From assembly GCF_030246865.1 (NCBI RefSeq), contig NZ_CP126738.1:2418001-2482000 (forward strand): a stretch of 64,000 nucleotides of DNA, in the 5' to 3' direction. The notes beneath the pieces were generated by a model. That model was not told the DNA's origin, ran no database searches, and saw only the letters and a program-made list of their open reading frames with translations. This stretch comes from Microbacterium sp. zg-B96 (lineage in GTDB: Bacteria > Actinomycetota > Actinomycetes > Actinomycetales > Microbacteriaceae). This document shows, in pieces, positions 8,518 through 16,802 of this stretch. Position 1 is the first letter of the stretch, and each line of letters opens with the position of its first letter. Position numbers and translations under genes: made by a program.

Positions 8518-9378
8518 CTACTTGAGCAGGCCTTTCTTGCGGCCTTGCTCGATCAGGTACGACACGAACGCTGAGCAGGTGACGAGCATGTACTTGGCGA
8601 GCGCCTGGTCGGCGTCTGCCGCGTCAATGTCGCCATGACGGATGCCCGAGCCGTCAGAAGTCCAGCCGTACATCTTCGACCAAGCGCCCTTGAGCGCCGG
8701 ATGGATGGTCAGACCGGCGGCTTCGAGTTTGCTCAAACCAGCCCCCAGGGTGTGTTCCCCGGTGATCTTCTTGACGACAGCCTCGACCGCCGAGATCGAC
8801 TCCTTCATCGAGTTCGCATAGTCAGGATTCTGGCGGTCGGCAAGGTGTTCGACGGCCCGGTCGAGGGCATGCCGAGCGCCAGCGATTGCATGGGCGTCGG
8901 TCTGCGCCGTGACCACCGCATCGGCTTCGGCAGTCGAATCGAGGGGACTGATCTTGCCGCCGATGAACCGGAACCCGACGAGGTAGTTCTCGAACTGCCC
9001 GTTCATCGCCTCGGCCACGGCGGAAGCGGCCTTCGAAGTGTGGAAGTCCTCGGACCTCTGGGTGTAGCGCACGATCTCTTCGATAAGGTCCAGCACGTCG
9101 AACCACTCGCCCTGGATGATCGATGCCTTGACGATCCTCCACACCTGGTAGTCGGGCGGCTCCTCGTCGGCGGGATTCTTGAACTGCCATCGCCACAGGG
9201 CGCTGACCAGTTCCTCTTGAGTCTTGCTCCCAGCCCGTTCGGCGCGGTCGAGCGCGTTCTGCAGGATGTGGAGCACATTCCATAACTCAGTCCGGGTGTC
9301 TTCATCGAGCGAATCCGTCTGGATCACGCTTCTTGTGGCGCGATGCCCCATGCGCTCAGCGAAAGATGCCATGGGCAT
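8518..9378 (-). CDS. AbiJ-like abortive-infection protein (HEPN type)
   Basis: A 286-residue soluble protein. The N-terminus reads SFAERMGHRATRSVIQTDS followed by LDEDTRTELWNVL, closely matching the pattern of AbiJ N-terminal domain 4 (FxERxGxxxxRxxIQxxxMDxxxRxxLWN). The C-terminus has SMKESISAVEAVVKKITG and later GWTSDGSGIRHGDID, the usual C-terminal helical part of AbiJ/HEPN proteins with the RHG signature. AbiJ-family proteins abort phage infection, probably by RNA cleavage; the phage trigger here is unknown. It is a single gene with no antitoxin-like partner adjacent, upstream (in transcription) of no other gene, inside the tRNA-Lys accessory region. ATG 9372 is an alternative start. Confidence 0.75.
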   Translation of the reverse strand: MPMASFAERMGHRATRSVIQTDSLDEDTRTELWNVLHILQNALDRAERAGSKTQEELVSALWRWQFKNPADEEPPDYQVWRIVKASIIQGEWFDVLDLIEEIVRYTQRSEDFHTSKAASAVAEAMNGQFENYLVGFRFIGGKISPLDSTAEADAVVTAQTDAHAIAGARHALDRAVEHLADRQNPDYANSMKESISAVEAVVKKITGEHTLGAGLSKLEAAGLTIHPALKGAWSKMYGWTSDGSGIRHGDIDAADADQALAKYMLVTCSAFVSYLIEQGRKKGLLK

Positions 9379-9740
9379 AGGTTACTGAGACGGACCGACG
9401 CGGCCCCGCGAAGTGAAGCCCCCGCCGCTAGACCCGAGGCTGACGCGGAGAAGGTCTTCAAACGGCCAACCGAGAACGACCGAAAGCCACCGCCGAAGGG
9501 GAGACTCCCACTCGGGCTGAGGCCGGTGGTTCGCAGTGCGCGGGGGATCCGGCTGCAAACGTCGCGGCGAATCTCATATATCCGCGCTTGCCGAGGCGCG
9601 ACGTCGTGAGAGTGCACGCTCACCGCGCCAATAACGCACGTCGCCCGCAAAGGGATCCGCTTTGGGGTGCGATTCCTCTGCTGTACGGGTAGGTGTTGCC
9701 ATCTGTCCGTATCGGGTCACCGCGGCCCCGCCGTCCCGAA
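9379..9740. other. Intergenic region of 360 bp, nothing recognised
   Basis: No supported gene, RNA or repeat was seen. It separates the AbiJ-like gene start from the end of the zinc-ribbon nuclease-like gene, both on the minus strand, so it should hold the AbiJ promoter. No clear -35/-10 pair could be assigned. Confidence 0.4.
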
Positions 9741-11480
9741 CTACTGTCGACTGACCTCCGACGCATCAATACGAGCGGCGACCTGCTGCATCACCCCCGA
9801 CGGATCCGGCGCCGAGGCGTAGACCGTGAACTCGGCGTACGACGGATCGCTGATCTGCAGCGGAGGCAGCGGATGCTCGCGCAAACGTATGACTCTGAGT
9901 CCAGCTGCGAGCAGATCGAGGGACTTGTCCGTGTCGAGGGTCACTTTGCCGGCGTGCCAATATGACCCGTCGTACTCGATTGCGACGTCACCGACCAGAA
10001 TGTCCACTGTCCAGCTCCCTCGACGCTTGAACGCCGCGTGACGGACTGCGCGTCCGGAGAGCGCCTCGCCGAAGATGGCCGCGGCAGCATCCAGATAGAG
10101 CGCCTCCATCTTCGATTTCCCGGACAATCGACACTCCGGGCAGCCCGCACCGGCGACTCGCGAAGCGAGCGGTGCGGACCAGCGATGTGCCGGGTTCTCT
10201 GCGCACACCCATTCCGGTGTGAATGACATCCGCCCTGTCGGTAGAACATGGAATGGCGCCACCGGGTTGGTGTCCGCCCACTCTTCAGCTAGCGCCGGAT
10301 AGTTCCATGCGAAGGAGTTCGTTCGCGTACGGCAGATCGGACAGCGCCAGACGGGCTGCTGCATCCGCTCCCGCGGAGAGGCTTCCCACTCGTGTCCGCA
10401 AACGGGGTCCTTCCACCATCGTGGCCTGGCTGATCCTGGTGTGACCTTTTCGAGCGGCGTCGAGTTGTTCTCGGCGTACTGGTTCGCGATCTCTGGTTCG
10501 AGTTGCACGACGCCGGCCTTCGAACTTCGCGTTTTAGCGGCGACACAGTGGTCGCATCCCGAGAGGTACCAGTGAGAGATCGACAGGCGCGGGTGATGTC
10601 CGGCTGGGCACTTCCAGCGGAACCCGTTCCCGACGAGCGGGCGATCCTCCAGGACCATCACCTCGGCCGGGTCGTGCTCCGGATCATCCCAGGACTCCGC
10701 AAGTTCCGGCACCTGCGAGATGGTCAAGTGCGCAATGGCCTGGATGCGCACCATGTCAGCAAGTCGGCGCTCGTCGGCACACTCGCCGCATCCCGGAGTC
10801 TCGCTCATGGTCCGTATCGGGGCGGTGAAGCGGTGTCCTTCGGGACAGACCCAACCCGCTTCGCGGTTGGCCCTCATGGTCGCTGTCGCGAGCAGGACTG
10901 GGTCGTTGTCCTCGGCCCACCAGTCAAGTGCCGTTGAGCCTGAGTCCTTGAACAGCTTCTTCCCCGGCGCCGCCGTGCGTGTGCGGCTCTTCGTGCATCC
11001 GCAGAAGAAGCCCATGTCTCCGACGCGTTGCACGCTGCGCACGCCGCACTGCTCGCACTCGGTGAGGTGCGGGTCGTCTGGCAGTGACGGGTCGGTGAGT
11101 GGGCCGAGATAGAGGAATGAATGATCGCCGGCGAACTTCGCGACAGCGTCGAGATCGTTCGGAGCGGTGTTCGCGTAGGCACCCGCCGTGGCCCTCGCCA
11201 TCTCCGCCCACGCTCGCCACCTGCAGGCGTCGCATGTGGTGGCCTTGAGGCGCGTGCGTTCCTCGACCGTCACCATGCGGTAGTCGACCTCGACGTCACA
11301 CGTAAGGCAGCGGCAACGCCGCATCTTGTCCGGCTTACCGAAGGTGCCGATCGGCTCGAGGCCACCTCTGCGGAAGATGTCGTCGACGTGGTGCAGGCAG
11401 TATGCCGGCTTCGTCCGGGTCCGATAGACAGCGGGCGCCACACAACCCGCGGCGCTGCAGGGCTGTTGCGTGTTCGGCAC
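9741..11480 (-). CDS. Multi-zinc-ribbon protein with C-terminal nuclease-like domain
   Basis: About 579 residues from GTG 11480 (AGGATGG upstream, then a Cys-containing N-terminus); an ATG at 11552 would add 24 Arg/Gly/Trp-rich residues of doubtful reality. Much of the protein is repeated zinc-ribbon modules with the layout W.CP.GH...S...R...GCP.C, as in the DUF4379-type treble-clef repeats. The C-terminal 100 residues look like a PD-(D/E)XK or VSR-type nuclease fold: conserved Glu in SKMEALY, then WTVDILVGDVAIEYDG, then WH, and a final LRVIRLRE. Such proteins are frequent in actinobacterial accessory regions; a DNA-modifying or defence role is likely but unproven. A shorter relative is encoded at 25250-26086. 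Confidence 0.7.
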   Translation of the reverse strand: MPNTQQPCSAAGCVAPAVYRTRTKPAYCLHHVDDIFRRGGLEPIGTFGKPDKMRRCRCLTCDVEVDYRMVTVEERTRLKATTCDACRWRAWAEMARATAGAYANTAPNDLDAVAKFAGDHSFLYLGPLTDPSLPDDPHLTECEQCGVRSVQRVGDMGFFCGCTKSRTRTAAPGKKLFKDSGSTALDWWAEDNDPVLLATATMRANREAGWVCPEGHRFTAPIRTMSETPGCGECADERRLADMVRIQAIAHLTISQVPELAESWDDPEHDPAEVMVLEDRPLVGNGFRWKCPAGHHPRLSISHWYLSGCDHCVAAKTRSSKAGVVQLEPEIANQYAENNSTPLEKVTPGSARPRWWKDPVCGHEWEASPRERMQQPVWRCPICRTRTNSFAWNYPALAEEWADTNPVAPFHVLPTGRMSFTPEWVCAENPAHRWSAPLASRVAGAGCPECRLSGKSKMEALYLDAAAAIFGEALSGRAVRHAAFKRRGSWTVDILVGDVAIEYDGSYWHAGKVTLDTDKSLDLLAAGLRVIRLREHPLPPLQISDPSYAEFTVYASAPDPSGVMQQVAARIDASEVSRQ

Positions 11481-11552
11481 GGCGCCATCCTGCCAGAACG
11501 CACGGCAATAGCCCCATCCGCGTGGTCCTCCCCTTCCACGCATAGGAGCCAC

Positions 11553-12024
11553 GGGCGACGATCGAACGGGACGGGCTCCTCCCCCCCGGGGGCATCCGAT
11601 CGGGCGAGGATTCGATCGCGCATCCTACGATCGGTGTGCCGTCGGGGTTGCGCCGGAGCCCTGTCGCGATCTCCCTCGGTTTCGTTACCGCACGACGACG
11701 CCCGGTCACCGGGCATCGCCCGCATAGGGATCCGGGATGGAAGCCGGACCAAACGTAGCGACGGCGAGAGCGCGCCGAAAACGTCTGAGGAGCGTTTCGG
11801 CGGACCGCCGTTTCGGTGGGGGTTTTCGGTGGCCCGATCCAACGGCGTGTCGCGCGCCTATCGTGCCGGATGGTAAGCCCGCCGAAAACGATCGTTTTCG
11901 GCAGCCCCTGGGTGGCCTCAGTGTGTTCGGCTAGTCCCAGTTTCGCTCTCCGCATCTACTTGCGTGTATGCCAACTAGATGCCATGCTTGCAACTGCAAC
12001 GTCCACACAGCAAGGAAGCGACGC
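11553..12024. other. Divergent intergenic region with palindromes
   Basis: No gene is supported. The right half is dense in TTTTCGG/CCGAAAA words (11774, 11794, 11811, 11822) and holds a perfect 22-bp palindrome at 11881-11902. It lies between divergent genes, so promoters must be here, but no clear -10/-35 pair was identified. Confidence 0.5.
11881..11902. repeat. Perfect 22-bp palindrome, left copy
   Basis: The arm GCCGAAAACGA is followed by its exact reverse complement. A related 24-bp imperfect palindrome sits about 1 kb away at 12885-12908, so the pair brackets the membrane-protein/regulator operon. It is not followed by a T-run and does not lie downstream of a gene, so it is more likely an operator or recombination site than a terminator. 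Confidence 0.65.
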
Positions 12025-12459
12025 ATGAGTTCCCATGAAGTAGACCCGCAGGACGCCGCCGCCACGCTTGCGCAAACCGACCGGCTTGCCGCAAAGATGA
12101 GCAAGGACGTCTACGCGATGCGTGTCGCTATGGTGAGCCTGTCCGCTGCAACCGCCTTCGGGCTGCTCATCATCGGGCTGGTTCCGTCGATCGGGGCGAT
12201 CATCGCCGGCACCGCCGCGATCGTCGCTGCAACCGTTCCGGTTTCGCTCGTCGGAGCAACCGCACGAGCACGTGACCGTGCGTTCTCTCGACGCTACGTT
12301 CTCACCATCGGCTGCTGGGGGCTGCTCTTTGCCGCGACGATCGTCATCGGCATGCTTCTCTTCCCCCATGTGTGGGGCTTCTGGATCCCCACGGCGATCC
12401 TGTGCGCAATCCCGCCGGTCGCCTTCGTCATCACAGGGAGCCGAGCGGTCCGCTCATGA
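12025..12459 (+). CDS. Membrane protein with four helices, coupled to a regulator
   Basis: 144 residues; ATG 12025 has AGGAAG 6 nt upstream. A cytoplasmic helical N-terminus (residues 1-30) is followed by two membrane helices at about 33-50 and 53-75, an Arg-rich loop (ARARDRAFSRRY), and two more helices at about 92-110 and 116-138. The stop codon overlaps the start of the next gene (ATGA), so the two are translationally coupled. Membrane protein plus winged-helix regulator is a common actinobacterial pair; the transported or sensed compound is unknown. Confidence 0.7.
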   Translation: MSSHEVDPQDAAATLAQTDRLAAKMSKDVYAMRVAMVSLSAATAFGLLIIGLVPSIGAIIAGTAAIVAATVPVSLVGATARARDRAFSRRYVLTIGCWGLLFAATIVIGMLLFPHVWGFWIPTAILCAIPPVAFVITGSRAVRS

Positions 12460-12749
12460 CACACCCACGATCCGAGCTCGACAAGGAGCTCCTCTCGCCT
12501 CTCCGCCTCTCGGTCCTCGCCGCTCTCTCCCGCGTGGGGGAGGCCGAGTTCGCCGCCATTCGGGATGCAATCGAGACGAACGATGCCGAGCTTTCGCGAC
12601 AACTCACCCGACTGTCTGAAGTCGGCTACCTCCTGATCGATAAACAGCGCTCCGGCCGCTACATGAAGACATGGCTCTCCCTCACAGAGGAAGGTCGCGT
12701 CGCCCTCACTTCACATATCGCGGCGCTCAAGCGGATCACAGACATCTGA
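12456..12749 (+). CDS. Winged-helix transcriptional regulator (MarR-like, HTH_27 type)
   Basis: 97 residues from the ATGA overlap at 12456. The helix-turn-helix (LRLSVLAALSRVGEAEFAAI to ELSRQLTRLSEVGYL) and wing (RSGRYMKTWLSLTEEGR) match the short winged-helix family used as stand-alone repressors. Coupling to the membrane-protein gene suggests it controls its own operon; the palindromes at 11881 and 12885 on either side of the operon are candidate binding sites, which is inference. Confidence 0.82.
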   Translation: MTHPRSELDKELLSPLRLSVLAALSRVGEAEFAAIRDAIETNDAELSRQLTRLSEVGYLLIDKQRSGRYMKTWLSLTEEGRVALTSHIAALKRITDI

Positions 12750-13132
12750 GACCTCTATCGCTGTTCAGCAACGCCCGGAAGCGGTTCGCCTGGGCGACTT
12801 CGGCGCCGCCACAGAGTGATAGCAGAACACCGCCTCGAAGCGATTTAGCTTTAGTGCGCACCGGGCGGTCGACGTCGGTCAGCCCACCGCTAACGATCGT
12901 TTTCGGTGAGAAGGCGTGCAACATCGAGGCGAGAGGCCGGTCGAAACGCATCGAGCCAACGTGCGCCCGCGTCACCTTCGGATCGTTCAGTGCCCGCTGA
13001 GGGATCCATTCATGCATCGCTGCAAATGCGGAGGGTGGTCGGGCTTCGACTTGTCGACACTTCGCGCTGGGTAACAAATCCTGACGTGAAGCTCTTCGCC
13101 GTCTGCGGATATCCGTCAACTATCTTTGACAG
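12750..13132. other. Intergenic region of 380 bp with the second palindrome
   Basis: No gene is supported here. The only structure seen is the imperfect palindrome at 12885-12908. The segment separates the membrane-protein/regulator operon from a small HTH gene on the same strand. Confidence 0.45.
12885..12908. repeat. Imperfect 24-bp palindrome, right copy
   Basis: Outer arms CACCG/CGGTG surround a core that shares ACGATCGTTTTCGG with the perfect palindrome at 11881-11902. Together the two sites bracket the operon 12025-12749. Confidence 0.55.
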
Positions 13133-13348
13133 ATGACCGCGGAGAAACTCTATGGGCTCGTCGATTCCCTGTCTGGCAAGGGTCCGGCCGCCGCACTACG
13201 GGCCGTCACCCAGCTCCGGGGCGAGGTCGCCCGCACCGAAGCTGGTCTCGTCCGCAGCGCCCGCCAGGCTGGCCTGTCGTGGGAGGCAATAGCGGAGTGT
13301 CTCGGCGTGACAAAGCAGGCCGTGCATCGTAAATCCGGCAAGCAGTAG
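13133..13348 (+). CDS. Small helix-turn-helix protein, 71 aa
   Basis: ATG 13133 begins a short protein whose C-terminal half is a helix-turn-helix: ARQAGLSWEAIAECLGVTKQ followed by AVHRKSGK. The N-terminal half is a helical segment rich in Ala/Leu (LYGLVDSLSGKGPAAALRAV). Proteins of this length and pattern are common in actinobacteria and are annotated only as HTH-domain proteins. It lies just upstream of the CGTCAA/TTGACG operator pair at 13401-13474 and could be the protein that binds it; this is inference. Confidence 0.65.
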   Translation: MTAEKLYGLVDSLSGKGPAAALRAVTQLRGEVARTEAGLVRSARQAGLSWEAIAECLGVTKQAVHRKSGKQ

Positions 13349-13400
13349 GGCTGGCGGCGCAGCCGCCCATCGATGTCCTGATGGGCGCACCAACGCGACT

Positions 13401-13474
13401 CGTCAATGAATGTTGACGCAATAGACCTTCATGCACTACGTTCAGCGAAGAGGACGCGTCAACGTATGTTGACA
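13401..13474. promoter_or_regulatory. Two copies of CGTCAA-N6-TTGACG/A before the beta-lactamase-like gene
   Basis: Copy one at 13401-13418 is CGTCAATGAATGTTGACG and copy two at 13457-13474 is CGTCAACGTATGTTGACA; they match at 15 of 18 positions and their centres are 56 bp apart. Both are near-perfect inverted repeats. They lie 50-120 bp upstream of the ATG at 13521, so they are likely repressor sites for that gene. Confidence 0.6.
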
Positions 13475-13520
13475 GGCTCTTGGCATATACGGGCGTGCGG
13501 AGCGCCCCGAGGAGGATCTC

Positions 13521-14504
13521 ATGCAGCCATGGGAGTGGACAGGGGACGCGGAGTTGCTCCGCCCGGCTAATCGGGTACTCCGGCCATCGTGGCCGGTGGC
13601 GATCGCGGTCGCTTCTCCGCAGCGGGTCTTCGTTGCAACTGCGGGGACCGAGGTGAAAGACACCTTCGAGATCGGGTCGGTCTCGAAGGCGCTCACCGGC
13701 ATGCTGTATTCCGACGCGCTTCAGCGCGGCGTAGTTTCGCCGAAGACGACGCTGGGGGATTTGCTTCCTCTGAACGGGTTCGGACCCGTCGCCGCGGTGC
13801 CCCTCGGCTCGCTGGCCGTCCACGGATCTGGCCTCCCACGCCTGGCGCCCGGGATGCCCGTTCTACGTCGCAGTCTGGCGTTCTCGATCCGCGGGGAGAA
13901 TCCGTACGGCGAGACCCTCGCTGAGCTCCTCGAGCAGACGCGGGACGTACGCGTAGGGTCGACGCGACCTCGGTACTCAAACCTCGGGTTTCAACTTCTC
14001 GGGCACGCGACCGCGAGTGCTGACGGGCGAAAGTACGGCCGACTCCTCCGTGAGGTCTTTGGCCCCGGGTATTCGACGCCGTCGCGTCAGGACGACCTTG
14101 ATGACGCAGACCTCCGGGGAACCTCCCGGCTTGGCCGCCTGGTCCAGCCGTGGGTCGGCGAGGCTCTGGCTCCGGCAGGCGGCATCCGGGCAAACATAGG
14201 CACCATAGGAGACCTCCTGCGATCGATCCTGGATCACACTGCTCCGGGTGTCACCGCGCTCGAACCCGTTGCAGATTTCTCCTCAAGGGTCCGGATCGGC
14301 GCCGCATGGATTACTATGCCGTACCGCAGCCGCACAATCACGTGGCACAACGGCGCGACTGGGGGGTTCAGTAGCTGGATCGGTATCGACAGGGAAGCCC
14401 GCATCGGTGTGGCCGTGCTTTCCGCACGGCACGCAGCCGTGGACCGTCCGGGCTTTCGTCTTCTCGAGGAACTCGTAGCTAGTGGATCGGCAGTCCTCGA
14501 CTGA
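13521..14504 (+). CDS. Serine hydrolase of the beta-lactamase / DD-peptidase (class C) fold
   Basis: 327 residues; ATG 13521 has AGGAGG 7 nt upstream. All three active-site elements are visible: S53-V-S-K56 (SxxK), Y152-S-N154 (YxN) and H276-N-G278, followed by ATGG, which replaces KTG as in many class C-like esterases and peptidases. There is no signal peptide, so it is probably cytoplasmic. It could act on D-amino-acid peptides or esters; true beta-lactam resistance cannot be inferred without a leader sequence. The duplicated operator upstream suggests inducible expression. Confidence 0.85.
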   Translation: MQPWEWTGDAELLRPANRVLRPSWPVAIAVASPQRVFVATAGTEVKDTFEIGSVSKALTGMLYSDALQRGVVSPKTTLGDLLPLNGFGPVAAVPLGSLAVHGSGLPRLAPGMPVLRRSLAFSIRGENPYGETLAELLEQTRDVRVGSTRPRYSNLGFQLLGHATASADGRKYGRLLREVFGPGYSTPSRQDDLDDADLRGTSRLGRLVQPWVGEALAPAGGIRANIGTIGDLLRSILDHTAPGVTALEPVADFSSRVRIGAAWITMPYRSRTITWHNGATGGFSSWIGIDREARIGVAVLSARHAAVDRPGFRLLEELVASGSAVLD

Positions 14505-14653
14505 TGAGGCTGCACTCGATCTACCGATAGCCGGGGCTGCTTCTCGATGCGCAAGCGGATCCCATGCGGGCACGACTAGGGCTGAGTAACGGTGCTTGAA
14601 CCCGTCAATCAGCGTCGCGGTGACGGATGCCCGTAGCTCGCTACGGGGAGCCC

Positions 14654-14935
14654 ATGAACCAAGACCGCAACAATCTGCTAACGCGCCGACAGATTCTCCG
14701 CGATTACGTCACCGTCCTCGAGCGCACTGGTGAGCTGCTGCACGTCTGCGCCAGCGTCGACGGTGATGCCGCGGCAGCAAGGTCAGCGGTCGCCGAAGCT
14801 TTCGGCGTCAGCGAGATAGCGGCCGACGCCATCCTCCATCTGCAGGTACCGAGATTCACGCCGGCGGCCATGGTAGAGATCCGACAAGAGTTGGACGACC
14901 TCGACCGTCTTCTGCGCCAAATTGACGGGGCGTAG
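14654..14935 (+). CDS. Stand-alone protein resembling the GyrA/ParC coiled-coil segment
   Basis: 93 residues; ATG 14654 after GGGGAG. The sequence matches the tower/coiled-coil segment of type II topoisomerase A subunits: LTRRQILRDYVTVLERTGEL, then AVAEAFGVSEIAADAILHLQ, then RFTPAAMVEIRQELDDLD. In full GyrA this segment links the catalytic part to the C-terminal wrapping domain. Here there is no WHD, catalytic tyrosine or beta-propeller, so it cannot be a topoisomerase. It may form a GyrA-like coiled coil or bind gyrase. Short proteins of this type may be widespread in actinobacteria and annotated as gyrase A; the role is unknown. Confidence 0.7.
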   Translation: MNQDRNNLLTRRQILRDYVTVLERTGELLHVCASVDGDAAAARSAVAEAFGVSEIAADAILHLQVPRFTPAAMVEIRQELDDLDRLLRQIDGA

Positions 14936-15052
14936 GAGGACCGGCAATTGCACCTCCGTGGTTACGCCGTTGACCCTCGGGAGGACGGGATCTGCGCTCT
15001 CCAGAGAATCCAGGGTCCCGCCTGCAGGGCATCCTGAGTTGCGCCTCTACGG

Positions 15053-15817
15053 CTACGCGGGCACAGTCCCCCGCGCTGTCCACGCTGACCCCGTGACTTC
15101 GAACGGGGCGGGCGGCATCTCGGACCGAAGCGTGTGTTGCAATCGCAGCCGTCCCGCGTCGTCAAGCGACGCGATGTACGCCCCGACCGGACCCACGCCG
15201 CGCTCGTAGGGTTGCCACCAGTCTTCGAAGGTCGGATGAAGCACGCGCACCGTCAATACGGTCTCGGCGATCTCACGGAGCCCGGCCGCAGCCAGGTAGC
15301 GGCCGAGCTGTCCCCGTCGAGTACCCGGGCGCTCGGATTCGGACGGCGCGTCCGGATCGACCGTGCTGAGCACCTCCCAGAATTGACTAAGCGGACTGGT
15401 ACCCCCGGCGTGGTCCCATACGCACGCTGCAACCACGCCGCCGGGGCGGACCACCCGCGCCACTTCCCGAAGGTCGTGCACCGGGTCGCTCATGAAGTGG
15501 ACCACCAGTTGCGCCAACGCGACGTCGAACTCGGCATCTTCGAAGGGAAGATCGCCCGCAGCCGCCATCTCGATTCGTGCTCCCGGAAAGCGCTCCCGCG
15601 CCGCCGCTGAGTACGAGACTGAGGGCTCGACTCCGGTGACGGCCGCCGCTCCCAGTCGAGCGACGAGCTCAGCTGTCAGCGCCCCGGGCCCGCACCCCAC
15701 ATCGAGCACGCGCTGACCCTGCTGGACACCCGCAAAATCCGAAAATGGGGAGCTCAACAGCTCGGAATAGCGACCCATGAAGCGGTCGTAATCGACCGCT
15801 GCGCCCTCGAATCCCAT
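15053..15817 (-). CDS. Class I SAM-dependent methyltransferase
   Basis: About 254 residues from ATG 15817 (GTG 15823 is an equally possible start; longer frames upstream are Arg-rich and unlikely). The N-terminus YDRFMGRYSELL, motif I VLDVGCGPG, motif II around VTGVEPS and the post-motif FDVALAQLVVHFM place it in the UbiE/Methyltransf_11 group that methylates small molecules. The substrate cannot be told. It is a single gene, convergent with the GyrA-like gene and followed on the left by an 117-bp gap. Confidence 0.88.
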   Translation of the reverse strand: MGFEGAAVDYDRFMGRYSELLSSPFSDFAGVQQGQRVLDVGCGPGALTAELVARLGAAAVTGVEPSVSYSAAARERFPGARIEMAAAGDLPFEDAEFDVALAQLVVHFMSDPVHDLREVARVVRPGGVVAACVWDHAGGTSPLSQFWEVLSTVDPDAPSESERPGTRRGQLGRYLAAAGLREIAETVLTVRVLHPTFEDWWQPYERGVGPVGAYIASLDDAGRLRLQHTLRSEMPPAPFEVTGSAWTARGTVPA

Positions 15818-16157
15818 GCGCACACCGTACGTCCCCCGACCCATCGGTGGAAGGGACCGCCCGATCAGTGCAGGCAGCGGAAGCATCCTCCAAGATCGGT
15901 ACGCGCGAATAGTACGCCGCGCCACGAATCCACGCCGACCAGCACCACCCATCCGTGCCCTTCGGGAGCGGGTTGGCCGACCGCATTCATTCACGATTCG
16001 CCGACCAAACGATCATGCATCGGCGCCGACCTTGTTTGATGGCAGGGAGTTCACGTCCGTCGCTGACCTCTCGAGGCCGCACGCAGGAGGATCTCCCAGC
16101 GGGCCGCGGCCGTGTCGGGTCGGACGCTCGAGTTGGGCGACCGCGGCTCCAAGGGCG

Positions 16158-16766
16158 CTAGAAGATGTGCGCTTCGCAGGATGCGAGGAACTTCTCACGG
16201 CGATGCAGAAGCTCGCGGTAAACGGTGGCGCGCGAGACGCTGAACAGTTCCGCGATCTCGGTCTGGGTGTACTCGCCTCGATCGTGCACCTCGAACAGCA
16301 GGCCGCGCTGCGTCTTCGACAGCTTCGGCTGTTTTCCCTTCAGCCTCCCTTTGGCGCGGGCGACCGCCATCCCCTCCCGGGTGCGCATGCTGATCAGGTC
16401 CCGCTCGAACTCCGCCACCATGGCGAGCACGTTGAACAGCAGTCGACCAACGGGATCGGTGGGATCGTATCGGTTCCCGCCGAGGCTGAGTGCGACGCCT
16501 TTCGACGTCAGCTCATCCGCGATCTCGCGCGCATCTCTCAGCGACCGGGCGAGCCGGTCGAGTTTCGTTACGACGAGGGTGTCTCCGCTTCGCACCGCGG
16601 CAAGCGCCTCCCGCAATCCCGGTCGGGCGCGATTCGCGCCGGTCATACCGTGGTCGACGTAGATGTGCGCGTCCTGAACGCCCAAACGCAGCAGTGCGTC
16701 GCGTTGAGCGGTGAGGTCCTGATCCGTGGTCGAGACCCTGGCGTATCCAATCTGTATTCCATCCAT
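16158..16766 (-). CDS. Serine recombinase (resolvase/invertase family)
   Basis: 202 residues from ATG 16766 (MDGIQIGYARVSTTDQD), the canonical family start. The catalytic serine is in YARVSTTDQ (Ser11), the arginine motif is TKLDRLARSLRD, and a C-terminal helix-turn-helix is visible (TQTEIAELFSVSRATVYREL). The size matches small Tn3-type resolvases and DNA invertases, not large phage integrases. No transposase, invertible segment with clear inverted repeats or res-type sites was recognised nearby, so it is probably a remnant or a stand-alone resolvase of the accessory region. It is divergent to an alpha/beta hydrolase gene. Confidence 0.92.
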   Translation of the reverse strand: MDGIQIGYARVSTTDQDLTAQRDALLRLGVQDAHIYVDHGMTGANRARPGLREALAAVRSGDTLVVTKLDRLARSLRDAREIADELTSKGVALSLGGNRYDPTDPVGRLLFNVLAMVAEFERDLISMRTREGMAVARAKGRLKGKQPKLSKTQRGLLFEVHDRGEYTQTEIAELFSVSRATVYRELLHRREKFLASCEAHIF

Positions 16767-16802
16767 AGGCCCAGCGTCGTGCCGCGCTACTGACGCCACA
16801 CG

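Noticed and set aside
16158..16766. Phage integrase of an intact element
   Set aside because: The protein is a small resolvase-type serine recombinase of 202 residues, too short for a large serine integrase, and no phage or transposase genes accompany it.
15816..16793. Plus-strand frame of 325 codons
   Set aside because: It lies antisense to the serine recombinase and the methyltransferase start, which have clear motifs; the product is Arg/Pro-rich.
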